Assembly: GCA_009783265.1 (NCBI GenBank)
Contig: WRHM01000011.1
Coordinates: 1 to 64,000, forward strand
Reading direction: 5' to 3'
Length of the DNA stretch: 64,000 nt
DNA from: Oscillospiraceae bacterium
GTDB lineage: Bacteria > Bacillota > Clostridia > Oscillospirales > WRJC01
In this document: piece after piece, positions 28,979-39,503 of the stretch
How the letters are laid out: each line of letters starts with the position of its first letter
Position numbering within the stretch: the stretch's first letter is position 1
The notes under the pieces: generated by a model
Database searches by the model: none
What the model saw: the letters and a program-made list of their open reading frames with translations, nothing else
What the model was told of the DNA's origin: nothing
Made by a program: the position numbers and the translations under genes

Positions 28979-29044
28979 ATTTGTCCTCATGTCTTTTATT
29001 ATAATTATACTACCATAATATAAATTTTCTGCGTTTAAATCAAA

Positions 29045-29980
29045 CTAAATTTTTATCTTCTTCGCCACGATAAAATCATCGACTTCTTTTGTCGTGGGCA
29101 AAGAACTCATCGCGCCGAATTTCGTGACTGTGAGCGCGCCGACTATATTTGCGTATTTACATGCCGTCATAATATTTTTTGTCCTCAAAAATTCAACAGT
29201 CAGAGCCGCTGTAAAAGCGTCCCCGGCGGCAGTCGTATCTACCGGATTTACATAATAAGAATTATAATATTCGAAATTTTTGCCGTCAAAAGAACAGCAG
29301 CCCCTGTCCGAAAGTTTTAAAACTATATATTTCGCTTTTGTCATGCTTTGAAGCCTCATGCATGCTTGGAGGCACATTTCGGCATTCGCTGGATTTATCC
29401 CGGTGATTTGCGCTGTTTCTACTTCGTTCGGCGATATTATAGTGACGTTTTTTAATAATTCATAAGGAAAATCTTTTCGCACGGGACCCGCGTCTATAAT
29501 AACGGGGATATTTTGTTTCGTGGCAAATTTAGTGGCGGCAACGATAGCGTCGGGATTTGTTTCAAATTGAGTTAAAACAGCGTCGGGATAAGACAAAAAA
29601 GCGTTTTCCACGTCTTCCACTTCAAGATTTAAATTAGCGTTCGGATAAACTATAATCCTGTTTGTTCCGTCGTCCTCAAGTAAAATCGCGGCTAATCCGG
29701 TTGAAGAATTTTTATCTGTTTTTATGTATCTTGCGTCGATTTTTTCACGGTTATAAGATTCGACAAGTTTTTTGCCGATTTCGTCGTTGCCTATTCTCGC
29801 GCAGAAAATAGCGTCCGCTCCAAGACGCGCTACGGAAGTCACTGCATTCGCTCCTTTTCCCCCGGGAATATAATTATATTCTTCAGCGACGATAGATTCA
29901 CCTTTATTCGGAATACGCGGCACCGAAAATACAATATCCATGTTTGCGCTTCCCACGACGAGTATTCTTGGATTTTTCAT
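29045..29980 (-). CDS. rbsK: Ribokinase (PfkB family)
   Basis: 311 residues. It phosphorylates ribose to ribose-5-phosphate. The first PfkB signature is GGKGANAVTSVARLGA (40-55), and the second is DTTAAGDAFTAAL with catalytic D254. The substrate-binding N-terminus (GSANMDIVFSVPRIP) is ribokinase-like. It is the last of three minus-strand genes after purM, 39 bases away. No ribose transporter accompanies it, so other pentose or nucleoside-derived substrates remain possible. Confidence 0.88.
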   Translation of the reverse strand: MKNPRILVVGSANMDIVFSVPRIPNKGESIVAEEYNYIPGGKGANAVTSVARLGADAIFCARIGNDEIGKKLVESYNREKIDARYIKTDKNSSTGLAAILLEDDGTNRIIVYPNANLNLEVEDVENAFLSYPDAVLTQFETNPDAIVAATKFATKQNIPVIIDAGPVRKDFPYELLKNVTIISPNEVETAQITGINPANAEMCLQACMRLQSMTKAKYIVLKLSDRGCCSFDGKNFEYYNSYYVNPVDTTAAGDAFTAALTVEFLRTKNIMTACKYANIVGALTVTKFGAMSSLPTTKEVDDFIVAKKIKI

Positions 29981-30019
29981 AAGTTTTACCTCCTTGTTTT
30001 TTTATTATTTTATATATTT

Positions 30020-31087
30020 CTAATTCCAGATTAATTTATTATATAATACTACTTTTTTATCGTCAACAGATTTCGTGATTTGTCCTATTCGATACGCATT
30101 TATTCCTGTTGATTTTATTTCGTCTATAATAATATCAGTTTCTTTTTCGTCAGCTGCGACGATTAAGCCGACGCCGTTATTAAAAGGCGAATCGTTGAGC
30201 ATTTCATCATCTGTCATGCCGGCGTAATTTTTTATTATACTAAAAACCGGAGGGATTTTAATCGCCGATAAATCAATATTTGCCTGCAAACCGTCATTAT
30301 TTAGAATCCTGATTAAATTATCGTTTATGCTGCCGCCGGTAATATGCGCCATTCCGTGAATATTTTCAAAATATTTTTCGAGTATGACTTTTACCGCGTT
30401 ATAATACGAAGTATGAGGTTTTAATATATTATCAAGAAAATCTTCACCATCGATTTTTTCGTTTAAAATTTCAGGCTTTGTTTCTATAAGTTTACGGACT
30501 AAACTGTATCCGTTTGTATGTAATCCGTTAGAAGCCAATGCAATTATCGCGTCGCCGCATTTAATATTATTGCCGTCGATTATTTTTGATTTATCCGCAA
30601 TACCCAATACGCTCGCCTGCAAGACATATCGTCCCGACGGCAGCATTCCGGGCTGTTCAGACGTTTCTCCTCCGACAAGAATGCAGCCGTTTTCAAGACA
30701 TGCCTTTGACATTTCATCGACTAATTTAAGCACAGTATCTTTTTCAAATTTCCCGCATATAATCGTATCCAATACGGCGCAGGGCGTTGCGCCCATCACG
30801 ATAATATCGTTTATCAAGTGATTAATCAAATCCCGCGCTATCCATTCGATTTTATTATTATCGATAGATAACATTTGTTTTGAACCGGGTTCTTCGCTTT
30901 TTAAAACAAAAACCGGGTTTTCATAATTTTTTAAATTAATCTCAACAAGGGAAGCAAACGCGCCTACCCGGTTAATCGGGGTACAATGCGTAAGGCTTTT
31001 TGAAGAAACAATATCTTTAAATTTTTCTTTCGTGTCGTTTGCCGTTTCAATGCTGACCCCTGCGGATTCGTAATTTATATTATCCAT
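30020..31087 (-). CDS. purM: Phosphoribosylformylglycinamidine cyclo-ligase (AIR synthetase)
   Basis: 355 residues. It catalyses the ATP-dependent closure of FGAM to aminoimidazole ribotide in purine synthesis. Family features are the N-terminal GVSIETANDTKEKFKDIV, an NDIIVMGATPCAVLDTI segment, GGETSEQPGMLPSGRYVL and HITGGSINDNLIRIL. Its position between a Nudix fusion and ribokinase is unusual, as purM normally sits in a pur operon and no other pur gene is in the window. The link is at most nucleotide and ribose-phosphate metabolism. Confidence 0.93.
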   Translation of the reverse strand: MDNINYESAGVSIETANDTKEKFKDIVSSKSLTHCTPINRVGAFASLVEINLKNYENPVFVLKSEEPGSKQMLSIDNNKIEWIARDLINHLINDIIVMGATPCAVLDTIICGKFEKDTVLKLVDEMSKACLENGCILVGGETSEQPGMLPSGRYVLQASVLGIADKSKIIDGNNIKCGDAIIALASNGLHTNGYSLVRKLIETKPEILNEKIDGEDFLDNILKPHTSYYNAVKVILEKYFENIHGMAHITGGSINDNLIRILNNDGLQANIDLSAIKIPPVFSIIKNYAGMTDDEMLNDSPFNNGVGLIVAADEKETDIIIDEIKSTGINAYRIGQITKSVDDKKVVLYNKLIWN

Positions 31088-31125
31088 GATTAAATTAATC
31101 CCTTCCTTTAAATAATAAATATTTA

Positions 31126-32412
31126 TTATTTTATTTCTTTTATTTTTTCGTATGCTTTTTTTAAAATAACTTTTGCCTGATTAAAAGTCAGCAATTCATA
31201 AGCTTTATCATACGGGACGAGCCACTGTTCGAGTATTTCGCTGTCCCGTATTTTATATTTGTCAGATATATTAAATTCGGCGAGAAAACACGTAACTTTT
31301 TTATGGATATATCCGTATATAGTATATTCATAAGATTCTTTAAAATCCGAATGCAAAACGACATTTAAAGAAGTTTCTTCATAAATTTCGCGGATAGCTG
31401 TTTCAACTTCCGTTTCACCTTTTTCAATATGACCTTTCGGAAATCCGATACTGTTTGACGAACTGCCTTTTAATAATAAAAATTTTATCCCGTCGTCGTC
31501 TGTTGCGTATACTACCGCTCCGCATGATTTTTCATACATACATATAATATTTATATTTGCATTTATAGTTTTATTATTATTTTGGTGGCTTTTAAAATAA
31601 AAATTTATGGATTCGGCTATATCAGGTTTATAAAATATCATGTTTTCTTTTGCGACTATAAAACTTTTTTCAGATGCAGTATCTATATCTATATACGCTA
31701 TGATTTCTCCGTTAATTTCTTCAGATATATCATAATCATATATTCCGATAACATACGCGTTTATGCTAAGATTTTTTATGTATCCGTAACTTAGGGGATA
31801 AACTCCCTCGCTGTATTTCGGATAATTGCCGGCAGTCTGAAAATTTAATTTAACCGTGATATTTTTCCCGAGCATCATCGTATAAAAATTATCGGCTATA
31901 GTTTTATTTATAAAATCGCATTTCGCTTTAATATAAGAGGGCAGGGCATATTTATATTTTCCGTTGACCGAAAGCTTTAAATTTTCATATTCCCTTGCTT
32001 TGTTATCATTCAAGTTCAAATAATCCCTGAAAATTATATAATCAAACCATAATTTGCTTTTGTATTCAACAATATAAATAATATATGTTTTTTTGTTTTT
32101 TATCTTATCGTCGAATTGAAACAATAATATTCTTTCAGAATAGTTTTTTGATTTTTTGAAATCATATACAAATCCGTTTGATTTTAATATATCTTTAAAA
32201 GAATCAATAATACTTAAATCAATAATTCCTACTGCTATATCAATCACCGGCCGGGATTTTATTTTTTTTATAGCCGTTCCGCCGATATGCTGAATATCTG
32301 CGGCATATTCTTTAAATATATTTTTTAACTGATTTATTATATTTTCGGCTTTGGTTTCCCATAACGGGTCATAGTCATAAAACTCTGTCGTCTTTTTTTC
32401 TTTTGCTATCAT
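31126..32412 (-). CDS. Three-domain fusion: GrpB-like / inorganic-pyrophosphatase-like / Nudix hydrolase
   Basis: 428 residues. Residues 1-170 are a GrpB (UPF0157) nucleotidyltransferase-like domain (YDPLWETKAENIINQLK, IQHIGGTAI, PVIDIAVGI). Residues about 177-280 follow the small clostridial inorganic pyrophosphatase-like pattern (LGKNITVKL, YPLSYGYIKNL, AYVIGIYDYD, GEIIAYIDID, FIVAKENMIF), but acidic metal ligands look lost. Residues about 290-425 are a Nudix domain with box GHIEKGETEVETAIREIYEE; the usual Gly after EE-x is Ser. The last domain probably hydrolyses a nucleoside diphosphate derivative. It lies 38 bases upstream of purM on the same strand. I have not seen this triple fusion described. 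Confidence 0.8.
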   Translation of the reverse strand: MIAKEKKTTEFYDYDPLWETKAENIINQLKNIFKEYAADIQHIGGTAIKKIKSRPVIDIAVGIIDLSIIDSFKDILKSNGFVYDFKKSKNYSERILLFQFDDKIKNKKTYIIYIVEYKSKLWFDYIIFRDYLNLNDNKAREYENLKLSVNGKYKYALPSYIKAKCDFINKTIADNFYTMMLGKNITVKLNFQTAGNYPKYSEGVYPLSYGYIKNLSINAYVIGIYDYDISEEINGEIIAYIDIDTASEKSFIVAKENMIFYKPDIAESINFYFKSHQNNNKTINANINIICMYEKSCGAVVYATDDDGIKFLLLKGSSSNSIGFPKGHIEKGETEVETAIREIYEETSLNVVLHSDFKESYEYTIYGYIHKKVTCFLAEFNISDKYKIRDSEILEQWLVPYDKAYELLTFNQAKVILKKAYEKIKEIK

Positions 32413-32516
32413 TTACATATATATTCCTTTTAAAAATATTTTCTTTTGATTAAATTTATATTATATCATAATATAATTATCTATTCTTTATCCTATTGTA
32501 AAAAAATAAAGAAAAT

Positions 32517-32557
32517 AAAAAAAATTAAATCAGTTTCTAACATGATTTAATTTTTTT
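32517..32557. terminator. Bidirectional terminator
   Basis: AAAATTAAATCA (32521-32532) pairs perfectly with TGATTTAATTTT (32543-32554), with further A-T pairs outside and a ten-base loop. T runs follow on both strands. It ends the small gene at 32579-32791. Confidence 0.75.
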
Positions 32558-32578
32558 GTTTTAAATATTATATATAAT

Positions 32579-32791
32579 TTAAGTCGCCGCATTTTTTTTG
32601 AGAAAATAACCGCATTGATTTTTCTTCTTGCACGCGCTGATATCCTGACATATTTTATGTTCGCTCCCGTCGTTATGCGTTTCAACCGACAGTATAATAT
32701 TATGGTCTACAAGCGCGCAAAACCGTACGGTTTTGTATGTGTTGAATAAATTACCTGAGTTATTTGAGTTATCCGAAAAAATTTCAATCAT
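32579..32791 (-). CDS. Small hypothetical protein (70 aa) with cysteines
   Basis: The product has Cys at about 28, 48, 54 and 60 (FCALVDHN, KICQDISACKKKNQCGYF), which could bind a metal. A good ribosome-binding site (AGAGGA, eight bases before the ATG) and a terminator just downstream support a real gene. No family was recognised. It is isolated between the Nudix fusion gene upstream of purM and bofA. Confidence 0.5.
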   Translation of the reverse strand: MIEIFSDNSNNSGNLFNTYKTVRFCALVDHNIILSVETHNDGSEHKICQDISACKKKNQCGYFLKKNAAT

Positions 32792-33007
32792 AAAATAATT
32801 CCTCTTTTATTATTTTTTATTCTGGATTTATTTTTATATCCGCAAAATAAAAATTATTATAATTATTATATGCTGATTTTTCTAAAAATATTTAACATAT
32901 AACATAAAATCCAAATTATGCAAATATAATTTAATAAATTTATAAATAAAAATTAAAATTAAAGAAACCAAAATATAAAAAGTAAAAATACATAGGAGGG
33001 CTATTTT

Positions 33008-33283
33008 ATGAATTTTAACGCGGTTTTGATATTTTTAAAAGAAAATATATTTTTTATTTTAATCCCGTTATTATTTTTTATTCTTATGCTTTTAAAACCG
33101 TTCAGAAAATTTATGTCTTACTGCGCAAAAAATATATCCGCGCTTATATTTTTTATATCTATAAGTTTTTTCTGCTCTTTATTCGGATATACTATATCGC
33201 TTAATATATTTTCTGCGGCTTCGGCTTTGTTTTTGGGATTGCCGGGAATAAGCCTCGCGTTATTTTTATCTCTTGTGATTTGA
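33008..33283 (+). CDS. bofA: Pro-sigma-K processing inhibitor BofA
   Basis: A 91-residue integral membrane protein with hydrophobic segments at about 9-28, 40-62 and 66-90. The C-terminal half follows the BofA pattern: a TM segment, then G-x-T-I-S-x-N-x-x-S-A-x-x-A-L-x-L-G-L-P-G-I-x-L. In sporulating Firmicutes BofA, with SpoIVFA, holds the protease SpoIVFB inactive in the outer forespore membrane until the sigma-G signal arrives, so it is functionally linked to sigG. The ribosome-binding site is AGGAGGG. It converges on dnaJ with a nine-base gap. It is short and weakly conserved, hence moderate certainty. Confidence 0.78.
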   Translation: MNFNAVLIFLKENIFFILIPLLFFILMLLKPFRKFMSYCAKNISALIFFISISFFCSLFGYTISLNIFSAASALFLGLPGISLALFLSLVI

Positions 33284-33292
33284 AATATTAAT

Positions 33293-34438
33293 CTATTTTT
33301 TGAATTTTTTAAAAAAGCTTTCTTTTTTTGAGTGATTTTTATTACCGCAGCTTTCATTGAAATCTTTGAGCGCGTTTTTTTGCTTTTCAGTCAGCCCCGT
33401 CGGCACTTCTATTATCACTTTAAAATATAAGTCGCCGCGCTGTTTAGTATTGCTTATGTGCTGTATTCCGCGGTTTCTTAATGTAAATACAGTAGAAGTC
33501 TGAGTTCCTTCGGGTATTTTATACTTTTCACTGTTTTCAAGTGTCGGTACGTCTATTTCAGATCCAAGCGTTGCTTCTACAAAAGTTATAGGTATTTCGC
33601 AGAATATATTATATCCCTCGCGTTCAAATACCGGGTGCGGCCTGACCCCGATAGTTATAATCAAATCTCCGACAGGACCCCCGTTTTTTCCGGCATCGCC
33701 CTGATTCCGGACAGCGACTTTCTGTCCGTCGTCTATTCCAGCCGGAATAACGACTTCTTTTTTGCTGCTTTTTCTGACAAGACCGTTTCCGCGGCAGGTT
33801 TGGCACGGCGATTTTATTATTTTCCCGGAACCGTTGCATACATCGCATGTCCTCGATGATTGCATAACACCGAGAGGTGTTCTTTTTTGAGTTTTCACAA
33901 CGCCGCTGCCGTTACATGCCGAACATGTTTCCGTGCTTGTGCCTTTCGCCGCGCCGCTTCCGGAGCAATCTGCGCATGTTTCTATGCGTGAATAGCTTAT
34001 TTCTTTAGTGCAGCCAAAAACCGCTTCCTCAAACGAAATAATAATTCGCTGATGAATATCGTCGCCTCTCTGAGGCGCGTTTCTCCGGGATGACGAAGAA
34101 GAAGATGAAGTTGAACCTCCGAAAAATGTGCTGAAAATATCCGATACGTCAAAGCCGCCAAATCCGAACCCGCCGAAATCCGAATCCGAACCCATATTTA
34201 CATTGGGGTCGATCCCCGCATGGCCATAAGTGTCGTAACGCGATTTTTTATCCGGATTTGACAAAACTTCATAGGCTTCGTTGACTTCTTTAAAGTTTTT
34301 TTCCGCGCTTTTATCATTTGGGTTCATATCGGGATGATATTTTTTGGCGAGAGTCCTGTACGCTTTTTTTATTTCAGATTCACCCGCACTTTTTGAAATT
34401 CCGAGAATTTCATAATAATCTCTCTTGTTTTCAGCCAT
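33293..34438 (-). CDS. dnaJ: Chaperone protein DnaJ
   Basis: A 381-residue type I Hsp40. The J domain (1-70) has the HPD motif in KYHPDMNPND. A Gly/Phe region (about 78-125) includes a short serine run. The zinc domain has four C-x-x-C-x-G-x-G repeats (CADCSGSG, CSACNGSG, CDVCNGSG, CQTCRGNG). The C-terminal substrate domains and a lysine-rich tail follow. It delivers unfolded proteins to DnaK and stimulates its ATPase. It is the last gene of the hrcA operon but is separated from dnaK by an RCC1-repeat lipoprotein gene. The Shine-Dalgarno is AAAGGTGAT. Confidence 0.97.
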   Translation of the reverse strand: MAENKRDYYEILGISKSAGESEIKKAYRTLAKKYHPDMNPNDKSAEKNFKEVNEAYEVLSNPDKKSRYDTYGHAGIDPNVNMGSDSDFGGFGFGGFDVSDIFSTFFGGSTSSSSSSSRRNAPQRGDDIHQRIIISFEEAVFGCTKEISYSRIETCADCSGSGAAKGTSTETCSACNGSGVVKTQKRTPLGVMQSSRTCDVCNGSGKIIKSPCQTCRGNGLVRKSSKKEVVIPAGIDDGQKVAVRNQGDAGKNGGPVGDLIITIGVRPHPVFEREGYNIFCEIPITFVEATLGSEIDVPTLENSEKYKIPEGTQTSTVFTLRNRGIQHISNTKQRGDLYFKVIIEVPTGLTEKQKNALKDFNESCGNKNHSKKESFFKKFKK

Positions 34439-34488
34439 TTTTATATATCACCTTTCCGATTTTAGATATCTCTATACATCATTTATCA

Positions 34489-35799
34489 TTAATTCATACC
34501 GTCCATTATTTTTACAGGAGTTTCTCTATCTTCATCCGTACCGTCGCCAAGCGAGCCGTACATATTGATTCCCCAAACCCAGAGACTGCCGTCGTTTTTT
34601 ATTGCAAGGCTATGAGGTCCGGCGCTGATTGCCGTTACATCGTCCATTATTTTTATCGGCGTTGTTTTATCATTGTTTTCTTTGTCGGGAATTGTAAATG
34701 TGCCGTCGCCGAGTCGTCCGCCGCTGTTATTTCCCCAACCCCAAAGACTGCCGTCATTTTTTATAGCAAAGCTATGCAAATCTCCCGCGCTGATTGCCAT
34801 CACACCGTCCATGATTTTCACAGGCGTCGGATTATAATCTTTTATTTCGCCGTTTCCTAATTGTCCGTAACTGTTATTGCCCCAAGCCCAGAGACTGCCG
34901 TCGCTCTTTATCGCAAAACTATGGTCTCCGTTATTTTGACCTCCCGCGCTGATTGCAATTACATCGTCCATGATTTTCACAGGCGTTGATTTACTCTCGT
35001 TTGTGCCAATAGTACCGTCGCCGAGTGAACCGAAATTATTATTGCCCCAAGCCCAGAGACTTCCATCGTTTTTTATCGCAAGGCTGTGTTTATTTCCCGC
35101 AATGGCTTCTTTTACATCGTCCATTATTTTTATTGGAGTTAATTTATCCTCCGTCGTACCGTCACCGAGTCGTCCATAATAATTTAATCCCCAAGTCCAA
35201 AGGCTTCCGTCGCTTTTTATTGCGAGGCTATATCCTCCACCCGCATTAACCGCTGTTACGTCGTCCATTATTTTTATTGGAGTTAATTTATCCTCCGTCG
35301 TACCGTCACCGAGTTGTCCATAATTATTTAATCCCCAAGTCCAGAGGCTTCCGTCACTTTTTATTGCGAGGCTATGGTTGTCTCCGGCGCAAGCCGCCAT
35401 TACACCATCCATTATTTTTACTGGGATTGATTGACGGTCCGTTGTACCGTCACCAAGCTGACCATAATAATTCCAACCCCAAGCCCAAAGACTACCGTCG
35501 TTTTTTGTTGCAAGATTATGATATTGACTCACACTAATTGAAGGAGAATAGTTAATTTGTTCAATTTGCGATAATTCATCGTTTTTATCGTCTGGAATGA
35601 CCGAATCTTCGGGAGAATTTGAATCTGTTTTTGAATCAGGCGTTGAATCGTTATCGGAAACATTGTTATTAACTGTATTATTGTTATCGCTTCCGCCGTT
35701 TGTAGGGTTTACAAGATTTACGGTTTCTGTTTTATCCGCGCATGAAAACATCGTAAATATTAACGTAAATACGAATAATATTATTATGATTTTTTTCAT
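34489..35799 (-). CDS. RCC1-repeat lipoprotein inserted between dnaK and dnaJ
   Basis: 436 residues. The signal peptide ends in lipobox MFS-C19, and a Asn/Asp/Ser-rich linker (about 25-80) follows. About seven RCC1-type repeats of roughly 50 residues come next, each with HSLAIK-x-DGSLW-x-WG-x-N-x-x-G-x-LGDGT and PIKIMDDV, forming a probable seven-bladed propeller outside the membrane. The repeats are so alike in DNA that recent tandem duplication is likely. Such proteins are seen as surface proteins with unknown ligands. It is 20 bases after dnaK and 50 before dnaJ on the same strand, inside an operon that is normally uninterrupted. Confidence 0.88.
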   Translation of the reverse strand: MKKIIIILFVFTLIFTMFSCADKTETVNLVNPTNGGSDNNNTVNNNVSDNDSTPDSKTDSNSPEDSVIPDDKNDELSQIEQINYSPSISVSQYHNLATKNDGSLWAWGWNYYGQLGDGTTDRQSIPVKIMDGVMAACAGDNHSLAIKSDGSLWTWGLNNYGQLGDGTTEDKLTPIKIMDDVTAVNAGGGYSLAIKSDGSLWTWGLNYYGRLGDGTTEDKLTPIKIMDDVKEAIAGNKHSLAIKNDGSLWAWGNNNFGSLGDGTIGTNESKSTPVKIMDDVIAISAGGQNNGDHSFAIKSDGSLWAWGNNSYGQLGNGEIKDYNPTPVKIMDGVMAISAGDLHSFAIKNDGSLWGWGNNSGGRLGDGTFTIPDKENNDKTTPIKIMDDVTAISAGPHSLAIKNDGSLWVWGINMYGSLGDGTDEDRETPVKIMDGMN

Positions 35800-35819
35800 A
35801 GCATACTCCTTTTTTATAT

Positions 35820-37712
<1,893 letters not shown>

Positions 37713-37753
37713 TTATATAATATTATTTATTTTAAATTTAATTTTCTGTTAAA

Positions 37754-37798
37754 GCCCCCTTTCGCCAAAGGGGGTGTCGCGAAGCGACGGGGGATTTT
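37754..37798. repeat. GC-rich double-hairpin element between dnaK and grpE
   Basis: CCCCCTTT-CGCC-AAAGGGGG (37755-37774) is followed at once by GTCGC-GAA-GCGAC (37776-37788) and then GGGGG. The outer C and G runs can also pair in a larger structure. The composition contrasts with the AT-rich surroundings and looks like a small dispersed intergenic element. It lies inside the heat-shock transcript, so it could act as a processing or attenuation structure. Confidence 0.7.
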
Positions 37799-37803
37799 TC
37801 ATA

Positions 37804-38385
37804 CTAATTTACAACTTTGACCATAGCGGGTCTTATAACTTTATCGCCTTTTATATATCCTTTTTGCAAAGCTTCAGTCACAGTATTATTAGGCTGGTTT
37901 TCATCTTCTTCGTGGAAAACCGCGTTGTGTATTTCCGGATTAAACTGTTCGCCCGCAGATTTTATTTCCTCAACTCCCAATTTAGCAAATGAATTTAAAA
38001 ACTGCGAATATATCATTTTTATTCCCTCCGAGACTTTTTCCGGTTCGGAAGATTCCAAAAATTGCGCCGCTCTTTCAACATTATCAAGTACAGGCAGAAT
38101 AATATTTAAAACGTCTATCACAGCGTCTGAATATATGCCTTCTTTTTCTTTTGCCGTTCGTTTTCTGAAATTATCATATTCAGCGTTTATTCTTAAATAT
38201 TTGTCGTATAAAATATCATATTCTTCGGCTTTTTTTGCAAGTTCTTCGCTTAATTTTTTTAATTCTTTTTGTTCTTCTTTTAAATCATCTTCACTCTCTT
38301 TTTCATCGTCATTTTCCAATTCGATTTTATCCTCATTTTCAATCTCAATATCTTCCGTTATTTCCGCGTTACCCATATCATTCAT
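37804..38385 (-). CDS. grpE: Nucleotide exchange factor GrpE
   Basis: 193 residues. A highly charged N-terminal region and a long coiled coil (about 20-90) precede the GrpE head. Characteristic segments are NAEYDNFRKRTAKEKEGIYSDA, VLDNVERA and the C-terminal QKGYIKGDKVIRPAMVKVVN. It releases ADP from DnaK. It overlaps the end of hrcA by eight bases, which suggests translational coupling. Confidence 0.96.
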   Translation of the reverse strand: MNDMGNAEITEDIEIENEDKIELENDDEKESEDDLKEEQKELKKLSEELAKKAEEYDILYDKYLRINAEYDNFRKRTAKEKEGIYSDAVIDVLNIILPVLDNVERAAQFLESSEPEKVSEGIKMIYSQFLNSFAKLGVEEIKSAGEQFNPEIHNAVFHEEDENQPNNTVTEALQKGYIKGDKVIRPAMVKVVN

Positions 38386-39487
38386 TATTGATTTTACCTC
38401 CCTGCATAAATTTTGTGTCGTCGATCGCCGTATAAGAATTTGATTTTTCGTCGATTTCGTTTTTTATAATATCAGCCATATTTGCCGAAAAATATTCGAG
38501 TTTGGCTATTATTTTTGAATAATCCATGCGCTTTGGCCCGATAACCCCTATAGCTCCTAAAATTTTATCGCCCAGAGAAAAAGTCTTGAATATAAAGCTC
38601 GAATCCCCGCCGCTTGTTATAGAATTTTCTTCGCCTATATATATATTTAGTTTATCTTCGGCTGACTGTGAAAAAATATTGAGCAATTTTTCTTTGTTAT
38701 CTATAAGAGTTATAAGGCTCTTGGCTCTTTCAACGTCGTGATATTCGGGCATATTAAATAAATTCGCCGCCCCGTCTATATAAATCTGCGCTTCGTTTAT
38801 TTCGCTTATTGCCTCGTATATAACTTTTAAAATAGGCGAAACTATACTCGAATAATTTCCCATCATTGTTTCCATGTTTAAAATCGAAGGCAGGGAGACT
38901 GTATTTATGTCTATGTTCACTAAATTATTATTAAGCACTTTTTTCAAATGCTCAAGTATATCTGAGCTAATATCTGTTTTACTGTATATATGCTTTGTTT
39001 TAACTATATTTACAGAAGTTAAAATAACAAGCAAAAAATTATTATAATCAAAATATACTATATCTATTTTAACAATACTTACAGACGGCGATTTGGGAGT
39101 CATAGACACAGACATCAGAGAAGTCAGAGCTGACATCAGTTTCCCGGCCTGCTCAATTATTTTGTCCAGCCTTGAAATTTTTATATTCAGATTTTCGTTT
39201 ATTTCTTTTATCTCTTTTGAAGTAAGCCTGTAACTTTGCATAAGGCTGTCTACATAAATCCTGTAACCGAGACTTGACGGGATTCGGCCTGCTGAAGTAT
39301 ATGGCTGTTCGAGAAGTCCGAGCTGTTCAAGTTCGTTCATAGTATTTCTGATCGTAGCGGGGGATAAATCCAAATTATAATAATCGACCAAATATTTTGA
39401 GCCGACCGGTTCGCACTTTTCTATATAAGTGTCAACGACGGCTTTTAATATCTGCTTTTTTCTCTCGTTTAATTCCAGATAATCCAA
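38378..39487 (-). CDS. hrcA: Heat-inducible transcription repressor HrcA
   Basis: 369 residues. The N-terminal winged helix has ERKKQILKAVVDTYIEKCEP, VGSKYLVDYY and LSPATIRNTMNELEQLG. The rest is the GAF-like HrcA dimerisation domain (SSLGYRIYVDSLM; IIGPKR-like end GAIGVIGPKRMDYSKI). It represses its own operon by binding CIRCE and is kept active by GroEL. The start is TTG at 39485-39487, eight bases after a very strong GGGAGGTGA. The only CIRCE in the window is just upstream. Confidence 0.96.
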   Translation of the reverse strand: MDYLELNERKKQILKAVVDTYIEKCEPVGSKYLVDYYNLDLSPATIRNTMNELEQLGLLEQPYTSAGRIPSSLGYRIYVDSLMQSYRLTSKEIKEINENLNIKISRLDKIIEQAGKLMSALTSLMSVSMTPKSPSVSIVKIDIVYFDYNNFLLVILTSVNIVKTKHIYSKTDISSDILEHLKKVLNNNLVNIDINTVSLPSILNMETMMGNYSSIVSPILKVIYEAISEINEAQIYIDGAANLFNMPEYHDVERAKSLITLIDNKEKLLNIFSQSAEDKLNIYIGEENSITSGGDSSFIFKTFSLGDKILGAIGVIGPKRMDYSKIIAKLEYFSANMADIIKNEIDEKSNSYTAIDDTKFMQGGKINNE

Positions 39488-39503
39488 ATAATTTCACCTC
39501 CCG

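Noticed and set aside
31088-31130. Purine riboswitch upstream of purM
   Set aside because: The gap to the preceding gene is only 38 bases with no aptamer-like structure.
34500-35550. Highly similar repeated DNA resembling an array
   Set aside because: It is explained by tandem RCC1 repeats in one open frame; spacing is about 150 bases and spacers are coding.
37817-38443. 208-codon open frame opposite grpE, Ser/Phe-rich
   Set aside because: Composition is what Glu/Lys-rich grpE codons give when read in reverse; grpE is certain.
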